This document shows, piece by piece, positions 1 to 8,641 of a DNA stretch of 45,535 nucleotides. Origin of the DNA: CAMWXW01 sp051650105 (GTDB taxonomy: Bacteria; Desulfobacterota; Desulfovibrionia; Desulfovibrionales; Desulfovibrionaceae). The position numbers and the translations under genes are program-made. A model generated the notes under the pieces. It did not search any database. It saw only the letters and a list, made by a program, of their open reading frames with translations, and was not told the DNA's origin. The DNA is taken from the NCBI GenBank assembly GCA_051650105.1, contig JBOFIJ010000022.1:1-45535 (forward strand), given 5' to 3'. Positions within the stretch are counted from its first letter, which is position 1. Each line of letters begins with the position of its first letter.

Positions 1-119
1 TATCGTTTCTTCATTACTTTGCAAATATACCTCTCGGCATACTTGCTGAAACTCGCTTCTTCTCTCTATTCTTTTGTCAATGTACAAACACTGTTCCTAC
101 AACGTCAGTCTGTTATACA

Positions 120-1181
120 CTATTTTTTATGCTTGTCAACACCTTTTACTACCTTTTTATTTCTATCACTTTTCTTACTCAAAAAATCTATTACCACATC
201 AGGATGATCTGAAAAAAGACCATCCACTCCAACTTCCTCAAAAACAAATGTTAACATCTCATCAGATGACACAAAACCGTTTGGTAAATCGTCCACCCTA
301 TGTGTCCAAGTATCCACTTTCATACCAGCTTTTTTTATTCTATCTGCCAAATCTGTTTTTACTATTTTACCATCTTCTATTCTATATAAATGTACTATAC
401 TAGGAGCTATGCCATCAGCATACTGCCCACTTGCTCTTATACCTTCATCCGTGCGAAGCCATTTATGAACTTCTTCATCATTTATTAAGTCTTGCCCTCT
501 TCCTGCTATTAAAATATATAACCTACCCTTATATCCTGCATCTCGTATTGATTTTAATGAATCATAATCAAATGTTTGCAAAATAACACTCGACTCTTTA
601 CTGGTATAACCATATTTTGTTAACATTGCCACAGTAGCTTTAACAATATTTTTACCCTCTTTTTCATGGAATGCAGGTTCCTTAATTTCTGGATAAATAC
701 CTATATTCCTACCCCTTGAGCGATTCATACCCTGTATTGTCACCAATTCTTCTTCAAAAGTATGTACTTTCATGCCTGTTGCACAAGCATTACTACTATT
801 TGGAAAACGCTTAGGATACACTTGAATTCCTGTTTTTCTATTCACACGCTCTTTAACACAAAGTGTTTGAATTTCTGGCCATGTGAAATCGATAACATAA
901 TATTTACCATCTTTTCTCGCTCTTGCTGGAAATTTTTTTGCGACATCAGTTGTTGTATCCAATGTTGGATCATGCAAAACAATAAGAACATTATCTTTTG
1001 TCATCACTAAATCCTGCTCTATATAGTTAACACCCATTGCATGTGCCATTGTCTTTGATTCCAATGTATGTTCTGGAAGATACCCAGAAGCACCCCTATG
1101 GGCTGTCACTTCTTTTGCCATACTTTCTCCAAATGTCACCATTATTATCACTACAACAATACTTACTATATTCTTTCTCAT
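120..1181 (-). CDS. glpQ: Periplasmic glycerophosphodiester phosphodiesterase
   Basis: Hydrolyses glycerophosphodiesters to glycerol-3-phosphate and an alcohol, in the periplasm. The 353-residue product starts with a hydrophobic signal peptide (about residues 1-22, probable cleavage after SMA). The GDPD signature follows: HRGASGYLPEHT near residue 28, then EQDLVMTKDNVLIVLHDPTLD near 55, and an EIKEP metal-ligand motif near 165. Length matches the long GlpQ class known from Haemophilus and spirochaetes. A GGGGAGG ribosome site stands about 5 bases before the ATG. It follows feoB on the same strand after about 110 bases, so it may be read from the feo transcript or its own promoter. The terminal tail is Lys-rich. 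Confidence 0.93.
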   Translation of the reverse strand: MRKNIVSIVVVIIMVTFGESMAKEVTAHRGASGYLPEHTLESKTMAHAMGVNYIEQDLVMTKDNVLIVLHDPTLDTTTDVAKKFPARARKDGKYYVIDFTWPEIQTLCVKERVNRKTGIQVYPKRFPNSSNACATGMKVHTFEEELVTIQGMNRSRGRNIGIYPEIKEPAFHEKEGKNIVKATVAMLTKYGYTSKESSVILQTFDYDSLKSIRDAGYKGRLYILIAGRGQDLINDEEVHKWLRTDEGIRASGQYADGIAPSIVHLYRIEDGKIVKTDLADRIKKAGMKVDTWTHRVDDLPNGFVSSDEMLTFVFEEVGVDGLFSDHPDVVIDFLSKKSDRNKKVVKGVDKHKK

Positions 1182-1292
1182 ACAAACCTCCCCATCAATA
1201 TTTATTTACAATAGACTCTACATCAATAACCTCCATAATGTTTTCAACCCAATATAATATACAATATATTTTTCCTATATATTCAAATAATA

Positions 1293-3464
1293 TCAATATC
1301 CAAAAAACATTGCAGTACTACGTGTTAATACCGCAACACCATACGCAAAAATAGTATTAAAAAACAAACTAAAAAACATCCACTTATACGAATTTGTTTC
1401 TTGTTTTATAACAGCTAGGGTTACTAAACACGGTGCATATAATAACACAAATAGTAGAAAGCCTAGGGCTGTTGCTTTTGTCCATATAGGATCTGCTTTT
1501 ATTCTTTCTGCCAAAGTTGAAGATTCTTCTGGATCTACCTCTCCTAAAGAATATGCTATACCTAATGTTGTTACTGTTACTTCTTTTGCTGCTATCCCTC
1601 CTAAAAGAGCTATATTTGTCCTCCAATTAAAACCCATATATTGCGTAATTGGCTCAAGCAATACACCTAACCTTCCAGCTACTGAATATTTTAGCTTCTC
1701 CTCAGATAATTTCGATTCCAATTCCAATTTTTCCCGCTCCACTTCCTCCTTACTCTTCAACGCACTCTGCTCCTCTAGTGCTGCTATTTCTTGTGTAAAA
1801 ACACTTTCCCTATCTTCTGGTAACAAAGGAAATGTCATTGAGGCCCAAAGAAGTATTGCCACTGCTAGAATTACTGTCCCCGCTTTCTTTATATATTGCC
1901 AAATCCGTTCAAATGTATGAATCATAATACCCATTACAGTTGGCTTTCTATATGGTGGAAGCTCCATAATAAATGGTGTTGATGGACCTCTTATTATTGT
2001 TTTACGAAGCAGTAGCGCTATTAACAATGCAACCACCCACCCCAACAATGTTAACATAAACATCATAAATGCTTCCTGTTCTGGAAAAAACACACCTACA
2101 AAAAGAATAAAAACAGGAATTTTTGCCCCACACGCCATATATGGTGCCGTCAATATCGTTGCCAATTTCTCAAGAGGGCTTCGCAGTGTTCTTGTCGCCA
2201 TAATACCAGGAATTGCACATCCTCCAGCAATTCCACCAGAAATAATAAAAGGCATTACTGAATAACCATGAAGACCAAAAACCCTAAATATCCTGTCTAA
2301 CATATATGCTATTCGTGCCATATACCCTGAATCTTCTAAAAATGCTATTTGAATAAACATAAGCATTATTAACGGAACAAAACTTAAAATACTCCCTATA
2401 CCATCTATTATTCCTGAAACAATAAGTGATTTAAGCATCCCATCTGGAAGCACTTTGGCAATACCAATTTTAAGAATTTCAAAAAAACTTTCCAACCACT
2501 CTTGAGGATACGCTCCTAATGTAAATGTTATTTTATATAGTATAAATATAACAAATAACATAAAAATTGGGCCAAAAATCTTATGTGTTATAATGGCATC
2601 CACTTTATCAGAAATATCTAAACGCTGATCCATAGGAGTACAACCAAGTAACGCACCTTGCTTCAATAATGCTGCTATATACCCATATCTATAATCTGCT
2701 ATAATATTTTCTGGTTTTGCTTTTAGTGTCTTTTCTAAATGCTTTGTTAAAACATCAATATAGCCTTCTAATCGTAGAGCAACCTCTTCAGAATACTCTT
2801 TACCTTGCCTAGAAATTTCTTCATCTCTTTCCGCATACTTTACTGCTACCCATCTAGATGGATATTCCGACAAAAAAGAATTTCCCTCTATACATTTTTG
2901 CATTTCCTCTAATGTACTATCGACATCTGCACCATACGATATATGCAACGGAGCACGTATTGCCTTTTTTTCCTTAACTAAATTAACAGCCGTACTAAGT
3001 ATAGTATCTAAGCCCTCACCACTACGAGCAATGGTTGAAACAACAGGACATCCTATGCTCTTAGAGAGTGAATCTTCATCTATACATATACCATGCTTTC
3101 TCGATTCATCTATCATATTCAGTGCAATCACCACAGGTACGCCCATTTCTAGTAATTGAACCACTAAATATAAGTTCCGCTCCAGAGCACTTGCATTAAT
3201 AACACTAATAGCAACATCTACTTCGTTACTCAATAACTCTTTTCGTGTGACTAACTCTTCCTGAGAGTATGCTGTAAGAGAATATGTTCCAGGAAGATCT
3301 ATAATGCTAATTTTTTCCTCACCAAAAGAAACTATCCCTTCCTTCTTTTCTACCGTTATTCCAGGGTAATTACCCACACTCTGCCTAGATTTCGTATAAT
3401 AATTAAAGACTGTCGTCTTTCCAGAATTTGGATTGCCCGCTAATGCAAGCAGTATCTTCTTCAT
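1293..3464 (-). CDS. feoB: Ferrous iron transporter FeoB
   Basis: Inner-membrane Fe(II) permease with a cytosolic N-terminal G domain. The 723-residue protein shows G1 GNPNSGKT at residues 10-17, the G3 motif DLPGTYSL, and G4 NMID. A helical linker leads to a polytopic membrane half with the two conserved Gate regions (for example around PFIISGGIAGGCAIPGIMA). A charged helical insert (ALEEQSALKSKEEVEREK) lies between late membrane segments, as in many FeoB proteins. The ATG has an AAAGGAAAG ribosome site. It begins 23 bases after feoA, so the two are co-transcribed. Confidence 0.97.
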   Translation of the reverse strand: MKKILLALAGNPNSGKTTVFNYYTKSRQSVGNYPGITVEKKEGIVSFGEEKISIIDLPGTYSLTAYSQEELVTRKELLSNEVDVAISVINASALERNLYLVVQLLEMGVPVVIALNMIDESRKHGICIDEDSLSKSIGCPVVSTIARSGEGLDTILSTAVNLVKEKKAIRAPLHISYGADVDSTLEEMQKCIEGNSFLSEYPSRWVAVKYAERDEEISRQGKEYSEEVALRLEGYIDVLTKHLEKTLKAKPENIIADYRYGYIAALLKQGALLGCTPMDQRLDISDKVDAIITHKIFGPIFMLFVIFILYKITFTLGAYPQEWLESFFEILKIGIAKVLPDGMLKSLIVSGIIDGIGSILSFVPLIMLMFIQIAFLEDSGYMARIAYMLDRIFRVFGLHGYSVMPFIISGGIAGGCAIPGIMATRTLRSPLEKLATILTAPYMACGAKIPVFILFVGVFFPEQEAFMMFMLTLLGWVVALLIALLLRKTIIRGPSTPFIMELPPYRKPTVMGIMIHTFERIWQYIKKAGTVILAVAILLWASMTFPLLPEDRESVFTQEIAALEEQSALKSKEEVEREKLELESKLSEEKLKYSVAGRLGVLLEPITQYMGFNWRTNIALLGGIAAKEVTVTTLGIAYSLGEVDPEESSTLAERIKADPIWTKATALGFLLFVLLYAPCLVTLAVIKQETNSYKWMFFSLFFNTIFAYGVAVLTRSTAMFFGY

Positions 3465-3487
3465 ATATCTTTCCTTTTCACTATTTC

Positions 3488-3718
3488 CTATTCAGTGGAT
3501 ACCTGTATATAACCTGCTTCATTATTACGAAGTGATAGTGTAAAACCCTTTAATCGTACTGCTACAGGATCTTGTAATGGAGCTCTCCCCACAATCTCTA
3601 TTTCTGTTCCTGGAATAATACCCATATCCATTAATCTTCTGCCAATTTCACCCTCTGCTAAAACAGAACATACAATTGCTTTCTCTCCAACTCGTAAATC
3701 TCGTAACATCCTGTGCAT
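3488..3718 (-). CDS. feoA: FeoA, SH3-like partner of FeoB
   Basis: Small cytosolic protein that works with FeoB in ferrous iron uptake. At 76 residues it is the usual FeoA length. The conserved core GEIGRRLMDMGIIPGTEIEIVGRAPL and the C-terminal VRLKGFTLSLRNNEA are plain. The ATG at 3718 follows an AAAAGGGG site by about 7 bases; Met4 is a possible alternative start. It sits between the Cys-rich microprotein (32 bases upstream) and feoB (23 bases downstream). Confidence 0.95.
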   Translation of the reverse strand: MHRMLRDLRVGEKAIVCSVLAEGEIGRRLMDMGIIPGTEIEIVGRAPLQDPVAVRLKGFTLSLRNNEAGYIQVSTE

Positions 3719-3750
3719 TTCCGTACCCCTTTTCAGATCTTAACTTACTC

Positions 3751-3885
3751 TTATTTTTCTCTTTTATTACAATCCGAAGAATTGCACGAACTACATCCAT
3801 TCTTTTTCTTAAAAACAAAAGAATATACTATCCAAAAAAATGCAATTACTACTATAGTGAACACGGCTATTAAATCGAAACTCAT
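3751..3885 (-). CDS. FeoB-associated Cys-rich membrane microprotein
   Basis: A 44-residue gene read from the minus strand: one membrane helix (residues about 5-25, MSFDLIAVFTIVVIAFFW...) followed by a Lys-rich stretch and a cysteine cluster CSSCNSSDC at residues 31-39. This architecture and its place directly ahead of feoA-feoB match the FeoB-associated Cys-rich membrane protein family, thought to assist Fe(II) transport; its exact role is not established. A near-perfect GGAGGT ribosome site lies 5 bases before the ATG. It is the first gene of the feo operon. Confidence 0.85.
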   Translation of the reverse strand: MSFDLIAVFTIVVIAFFWIVYSFVFKKKNGCSSCNSSDCNKREK

Positions 3886-4754
3886 TATATACCTCCTTTT
3901 TGTTATAAATTACATAAAATAAACTAAACTGTATACTCTCTTTTTGCATTTTATGATTCCAAGCATATCAAGAATGATACGTATCCTATACTATTGTCAA
4001 ATCTTTTATTTTTTATTGGCATAAAAGCACCCCTGTACCATATACTTTTTTATCACCTGTATATTATGTAACCACTATACTACACCACTTTTTCTAGAAA
4101 ATAAAACACTCCTCTATATTTCTTATTATGGGCAATTATACTTTATACAAAAGAAAATATCCCTTAATAAAAATTTTCTCTCACAGAGCACTACAAACAA
4201 GAAAGACCACAATAAAGAATATAAAGAAATTATTTTGATTTTTACAGTAATAACCACATATTTTAGTTATCCTATTAACGATATTTTCTATACTACTCAT
4301 ATTTTTCTGGGATACAAAGTGAAGACAAAGCTTTTATTATAAGAATTTTCTCCAAAATAATAAACCTCTATGGTTATATAACTTGCTGTGTGAAGACTAC
4401 CTCCTAAACAAAAAGCATCTTCTTTGTACTATTGCTTTTCTTTTTTACCATCAATTCACAATAACACTCTAATGAAATGATGACAACCTTCTTTTCTCAT
4501 GTAGCAAATATTGTAAAAACAAATACAGAATACCATAGTACGTATTTATGCCATACAACACAAAGATTCATATATAATTACAACATAATTATTAATTTTT
4601 TCTTCCACACCAGAATAGAATATACTCTTTATCTGAAACATATTCCATATTCCTCTCTATCTTTCCCTCTGTAAAAATTGACTTCTTTCTCACTATATGC
4701 TACCGTTGCACCCATCATTATTATTTTTTAAGAGGGTAAAAGGCTTTATTATTC
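3886..4754. other. Long AT-rich divergent intergenic region
   Basis: About 870 bases between the divergent feo operon and rpe. Apart from the candidate feo promoter and palindrome near 3974-4000, I see no convincing reading frame, tRNA or strong hairpin. The small ORF at 4477-4674 lacks a ribosome site and any recognisable composition. Confidence 0.5.
3974..4000 (-). promoter_or_regulatory. Candidate feo operon promoter with palindromic operator
   Basis: On the minus strand a perfect -35 TTGACA (3995-4000) is followed after 15 bases by TATCAT (3974-3979). A 10-base perfect palindrome GATACGTATC (3976-3985) overlaps the -10 box. It sits about 90 bases upstream of the feo microprotein. The spacer is shorter than the ideal 17, so the -10 choice is uncertain. 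An overlapping palindrome suggests a repressor site; a metal regulator is an inference, since the palindrome does not match the classical Fur box. Confidence 0.4.
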
Positions 4755-5426
4755 ATGATACTATCTCCTTCATTACTTTCTTGTACTCTCACAAATTTAG
4801 AGCAAGAATTCTCACTTCTAGAATCTGCAGGAATATCTTGGGTTCACTGGGATGTCATGGATGGAAACTTTGTTCCAAACATCACGTTCGGTGCTCCACT
4901 TATTAAACAAGCTCGCAAGCTATCCTCAACACTCTTTTTTGATGTACACCTTATGATCCAAAGCCCTGAACGCTACATTAAAGACTTCGCAGATGCTGGA
5001 GCAGATCTCATTGTTATTCACGCTGAAACAAGCACCCATTTACAAAGAACACTCGCTCTCATTAAACAATACGGTAAACAAGCTGGTATTGCTCTCACTC
5101 CAGCGACACCCCTTTCTATTCTTGAATATATTCTTGATGATATCGACTTAGTCCTCATTATGAGTGTTAATCCTGGTTTTTCTGGACAATCTTTTATTCC
5201 CTCATCCATACAAAAAATTATTGATGCCAAAAATCTTTTCTCAAAACACAATAAAGAAATTCTTATACAAATTGATGGCGGCGTCTCCCTTACAAATATT
5301 GCATCCTTATATGCACTTGGTGTTACCATCTTTGTTTCTGGCTCTTCTTTTTTTACTAATTTAGAACCAAACCCCGCCTCTTATACAAAAAGAGTGCACG
5401 ACTTTATTACTGCTTCTAAACAATAA
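4755..5426 (+). CDS. rpe: Ribulose-phosphate 3-epimerase
   Basis: Interconverts ribulose-5-phosphate and xylulose-5-phosphate in the pentose phosphate pathway. The 223-residue TIM barrel carries the family motifs: SPSLLSC at the N terminus, HWDVMDGNFVPNITFG (metal ligands His and Asp, about residues 31-46), DVHLM, MSVNPGFSGQSF, and IDGGV near the C terminus. Full length for the family. An AAAAGG site lies about 11 bases before the ATG. It is the first gene of a compact plus-strand cluster and ends 8 bases before the prfB start. Confidence 0.96.
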   Translation: MILSPSLLSCTLTNLEQEFSLLESAGISWVHWDVMDGNFVPNITFGAPLIKQARKLSSTLFFDVHLMIQSPERYIKDFADAGADLIVIHAETSTHLQRTLALIKQYGKQAGIALTPATPLSILEYILDDIDLVLIMSVNPGFSGQSFIPSSIQKIIDAKNLFSKHNKEILIQIDGGVSLTNIASLYALGVTIFVSGSSFFTNLEPNPASYTKRVHDFITASKQ

Positions 5427-5434
5427 GGATTTAT

Positions 5435-6575
5435 ATGGATTCACGAGAATTTTCTGAAATAAAAACTAAAGCAAGAAAACTTGAAGAAATATATAATGAT
5501 CTTTGGGGGAGACTTTGACAATAATACCCTATGTCAAGAACATGCCATAATAGAAGAAGAATTAGCAAAACCCACTCTTTGGGAAAATCCGGCAAAAGCA
5601 AAACCGTTACTTAAAAAAAAGACGCTTTTAGAAAATAAGCAAAATACAAATGCTCTTCTTTTTTCTGCCATGCAAAATGTAAAAGACTATCTCCATTTTG
5701 CGCAAGAAGATTTCTCTAATAACCTTCAAAGCGATGCCCTACAAGAGCTTATTAATGCACTGACATACCTTGAAACACTATTAGAAAATACAGAGAATAC
5801 ACTTTTACTAGCTAATAAGGAAGATTCTTTCTCTGCTATTATTGAACTTCATGCTGGTGCAGGCGGCACAGAAGCACAAGATTGGGTAGAAATGCTATTA
5901 CGAATGTATGTACGATTTGCAGAAAACAATAAATATACGGTCGAAGAACTCGATTACATCTCTGGTGATGAAGCAGGTATTAAAAGTGTTGTTTTACGTA
6001 TTATCGGTGAAAATGCCTATGGACTCCTTCAATTTGAAAAAGGAATCCATCGATTAATACGTATTTCTCCTTTTGATTCTTCCGGGAAAAGACATACTTC
6101 TTTTGCCTCTGTTGACGTTTTGCCAGATATTGATGACGAGACAGAAATTGAAATTAAAGAGGCTGATCTTAGAATAGATACATTTCGCTCCTCAGGACCT
6201 GGAGGACAAAGTGTAAATACCACAAGCTCGGCTGTTCGCATAACACATCTCCCAACTGGTATTGCTGCACAATGTCAAAATGAAAAATCACAGCATGCAA
6301 ATAAAGATTCTGCATTACAAATACTTAAAGCAAGAATATACCAAGAAGAACAAAAGAAAAAACTTCTAGAAAAACAACAACACTATTCTACAAAAGATGC
6401 TATTAATTTTGGCAGCCAAATACGAACATATACACTGCACCCTTATAAACTTGTTAAAGACCATAGATCTAATACAGAAATTGGGGATGTTGAGTCTGTT
6501 TTAAATGGAAATTTATATCTACTTATAAAGGAAGTATTACGCTATGCACAACAACAAAGAACAGAATTATATTAA
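5435..6575 (+). CDS. prfB: Peptide chain release factor 2 (programmed +1 frameshift)
   Basis: Releases peptides at UGA and UAA. The true gene starts at ATG 5435: 27 codons end with CTT at 5513-5515, then in-frame TGA at 5516-5518. Skipping T5516 continues in the +1 frame from GAC 5517 to the stop at 6575. The slip site CTT-TGA-C has a Shine-Dalgarno-like GGGGGAG just upstream, with the spacing known from E. coli prfB. The joined product is about 379 residues. It carries RISPFDSSGKRHTSFA (SPF, stop-codon recognition) and SSGPGGQSVNTTSSAV (GGQ, hydrolysis). The TTG-started frame at 5481 is an artefact of ignoring the shift. Its 3' end overlaps the next gene by 32 bases. Confidence 0.97.
5502..5519 (+). 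promoter_or_regulatory. RF2 autoregulatory +1 frameshift site
   Basis: Bases TTTGGGGGAGACTTTGAC hold the three standard parts: an internal Shine-Dalgarno-like GGGGGAG, the slippery CTT codon, and a TGA followed by C. In the prfB family low RF2 lets the ribosome pause at TGA and slip forward one base, so RF2 controls its own synthesis. Seen directly; the mechanism is known from the family. Confidence 0.95.
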
Positions 6576-7353
6576 TACATTGTTAGAATTGGAACAGTGC
6601 ACAAAAAATAGCACTACTTTCGATAAAGGTAACCCTCTTCTTGCAATCAAAATTTTTGAAGAATGTACTCAAGAAGAATGGAATCAATTACAAAAGCAAC
6701 ATAATTTACATGAATGGATTGGGCTTTCCTTAAAAGAAAGACAAACGACCAAAGAAATTCAGGATATTTTTAAGGATATCTTTACTGTTGCAGAATCTTC
6801 TCTTGAAAGTGTTAAAAGCACAGCACGCATCACACACTGTATTAATATGGAAATGCAAAGAGTAGAAAGAGGTGCTGGCGAATTCTCCATTCTTGCTTTC
6901 AATCTTTCAATTCACGACGCTTCTCTCAAACAAAACCCTAAAGAATTGCAGAACTTAATGGAATCTATTTTACATTCTTCTATTAGAGCATACGATTCTC
7001 TCTTTCTCTTAGAAAAAAAACGTTTTGTTCTTATTCTTCCGGGAGCCTCTGCATATAATGCACGGCTTTTTGCAAAACGATTCGTACAAAACACAACACA
7101 TCTTTTAGAAGAACAATATCAATATTCTATTATCTTACATATTGGTGTTGCCACGTACAAAAGTGGAATAATTCTCTCACCAGAAAGAATGCTCGATTTT
7201 GCTATTGAAGCCTTAGAAGAAGCACTCGTGAAAGATAGTTCAGTTTTGCAAATAAGTTCTCATTTACTAGGAGAAATAGACAGAGAAAGTATTGTTAAAG
7301 AAGAAGAAAGGGCATTCTTATTTACTAATTCTAAGAGAAATTTACATGAATAG
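6544..7353 (+). CDS. Degenerate GGDEF-like domain protein
   Basis: A 269-residue protein of no certain function. The C-terminal half has the pattern of a diguanylate cyclase fold: FSILAFNLSIHD (about residue 114, where active enzymes have the metal-binding Asp strand), RFVLILPGASAYNARLFAKRF (about 160, where GGDEF would precede), and HIGVATYKSG...RMLDFAIEALEEA (about 199-228, like the usual SIGIA...LL..ADEALYRAK). The GGDEF hairpin itself is replaced by LLEKKR, so cyclase activity is unlikely. The start ATG overlaps prfB by 32 bases and has an AAGGAAG site. The 3' end overlaps flhG by 8 bases. A sensory or scaffolding role tied to FlhG is an inference. Confidence 0.65.
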   Translation: MHNNKEQNYINTLLELEQCTKNSTTFDKGNPLLAIKIFEECTQEEWNQLQKQHNLHEWIGLSLKERQTTKEIQDIFKDIFTVAESSLESVKSTARITHCINMEMQRVERGAGEFSILAFNLSIHDASLKQNPKELQNLMESILHSSIRAYDSLFLLEKKRFVLILPGASAYNARLFAKRFVQNTTHLLEEQYQYSIILHIGVATYKSGIILSPERMLDFAIEALEEALVKDSSVLQISSHLLGEIDRESIVKEEERAFLFTNSKRNLHE

Positions 7354-8086
7354 CATTGCATTTATTAGTGGAAAAGGTGGTGTTGGGAAAAGCATTATTG
7401 CACTTAATCTTGCTTATCTATTAAGCGCACAAAATACTGTGTTATTAATGGATTGTGATATGGGACTCGCAAATTTAGATATTCTTGCTGGTATTACACA
7501 CACAGCAACAATTCAAGATGGTATAATAAATGAAAAAACATTTTCTGATATCGCCGTTTCTCTTTCAAAAACACTCACTCTTTTACCCTCTGCTAGTGGA
7601 ATGACGGAGAGTACTCTCTTCGATAAATCCATTATTCAACCCTTCCTTAACAAGAATAAAAAGGATATGCAAAAGTATTCATTTACACTCTTTGATCTTG
7701 CTTCTGGCGTTAATGCTACACTCTTAGCCTTTATGGAAAAGACAAAATTACCAATTATTATTATGACACCAGAACCCACGTCTATCGCAGATACATATGC
7801 TCTTATAAAAGTACTTCATATGCACTATGGTATTAGCAACGTCACTATTTTAATAAATATGGCACACTCTGAGGAAGAAGCATCTTATGCTTTTACGAAA
7901 ATAGAAACAGCACTACAGCATTTTCTTTCTATTTCTGCAGTGTTACTTGGTTCTCTTGCATCAGATTCTCTTATTATGGATTCTGTTCAACAACAAATTC
8001 CATTTGTTCTCTCACACCCTCATTCCACTGCAACAAAGACATTAGAAAACATTGCAACCACTATTGTTTCTTTACTTACACAGTAA
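7346..8086 (+). CDS. flhG: MinD/ParA-family ATPase FlhG
   Basis: Membrane-associated ATPase that controls flagellar number and position, usually with FlhF. The 246-residue product has a deviant Walker A GKGGVGKS at residues 9-16, Asp-containing LLMDCDMGLANLDILAG, LFDLASG, and the FlhG-typical TPEPTSIADTYALIK. I chose ATG 7346, inside the end of the GGDEF-like gene (8-base overlap), because homology begins at MNSIAFISGKGG; the longer frame from 7292 adds 18 unrelated residues. No flhF or other flagellar gene is in the window. A general MinD role cannot be excluded, but the TPEPTSIADTYALIK segment favours FlhG. Confidence 0.87.
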   Translation: MNSIAFISGKGGVGKSIIALNLAYLLSAQNTVLLMDCDMGLANLDILAGITHTATIQDGIINEKTFSDIAVSLSKTLTLLPSASGMTESTLFDKSIIQPFLNKNKKDMQKYSFTLFDLASGVNATLLAFMEKTKLPIIIMTPEPTSIADTYALIKVLHMHYGISNVTILINMAHSEEEASYAFTKIETALQHFLSISAVLLGSLASDSLIMDSVQQQIPFVLSHPHSTATKTLENIATTIVSLLTQ

Positions 8087-8275
8087 AATATTTTCCATCT
8101 TTTATAAAAATTCTTGTATATACCTTCCAGAATATATATCGTATTTCTTAACAATATGATCATTATTCTCTTACTATAGTATTACATCAGAACACATAAT
8201 ACTATACTATTTAAGAATCTATTTATTATTTCGGATACTATCTTTTTGTGTAAAATATTCTTATACAGTATATAT

Positions 8276-8458
8276 TTAATTTTGTACCTCAGTACTTTTC
8301 TCGAGAAGGCTATCTTCTTGTTTGGGGAAATTCTCTTCCATCTCTTCTATCACTTCATTTTCCCGAGAAGTAAAATCACTTATAATAAAATAGAAGCTTC
8401 CCAATACACATATTGCCACAATAACTATAGTCATAATTATTTTTGAGTTTAGAACCAT
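8276..8458 (-). CDS. Small single-pass membrane protein
   Basis: A 60-residue product with one hydrophobic helix (about residues 7-27, KIIMTIVIVAICVLGSFYFII) and an acidic C-terminal tail (ENEVIEEMEENFPKQEDS). I do not recognise the family. Support for a real gene is a GGAG site 7-8 bases before the ATG, a compact membrane-plus-tail design, and a position divergent from the nhaC-like gene. Function unknown; it could also be a chance frame. Confidence 0.5.
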   Translation of the reverse strand: MVLNSKIIMTIVIVAICVLGSFYFIISDFTSRENEVIEEMEENFPKQEDSLLEKSTEVQN

Positions 8459-8531
8459 ATATATTCTCCGTTATAGTGCTATCAATTTTATAACTTCCCT
8501 AAAATATTCTTGATAAAAAGGAAGTTGTAGT

Positions 8532-8550
8532 ATAAGGTGAGTGACCTTAT
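8532..8550. repeat. Operator-like inverted repeat upstream of nhaC-like gene
   Basis: ATAAGGT-GAGTG-ACCTTAT: two perfect 7-base arms around a 5-base centre. It lies about 90 bases upstream of the antiporter gene and about 75 bases from the divergent small gene. A TTGATA and a TATAAG 15 bases apart overlap its left arm, so it may be an operator at a promoter. It could also be a small RNA hairpin. Confidence 0.4.
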
Positions 8551-8641
8551 TAGTCAATTATGATTTTATCTATCAACAACATTATAGTACCATTTTTCCC
8601 CTGAGTATAATACTGCAGGCAGAAAATGAAGGATTTTTATT

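Noticed and set aside
5481..6575. TTG-started prfB frame as the complete gene
   Set aside because: The upstream ATG 5435 frame with the CTT-TGA-C shift site explains the N terminus better.
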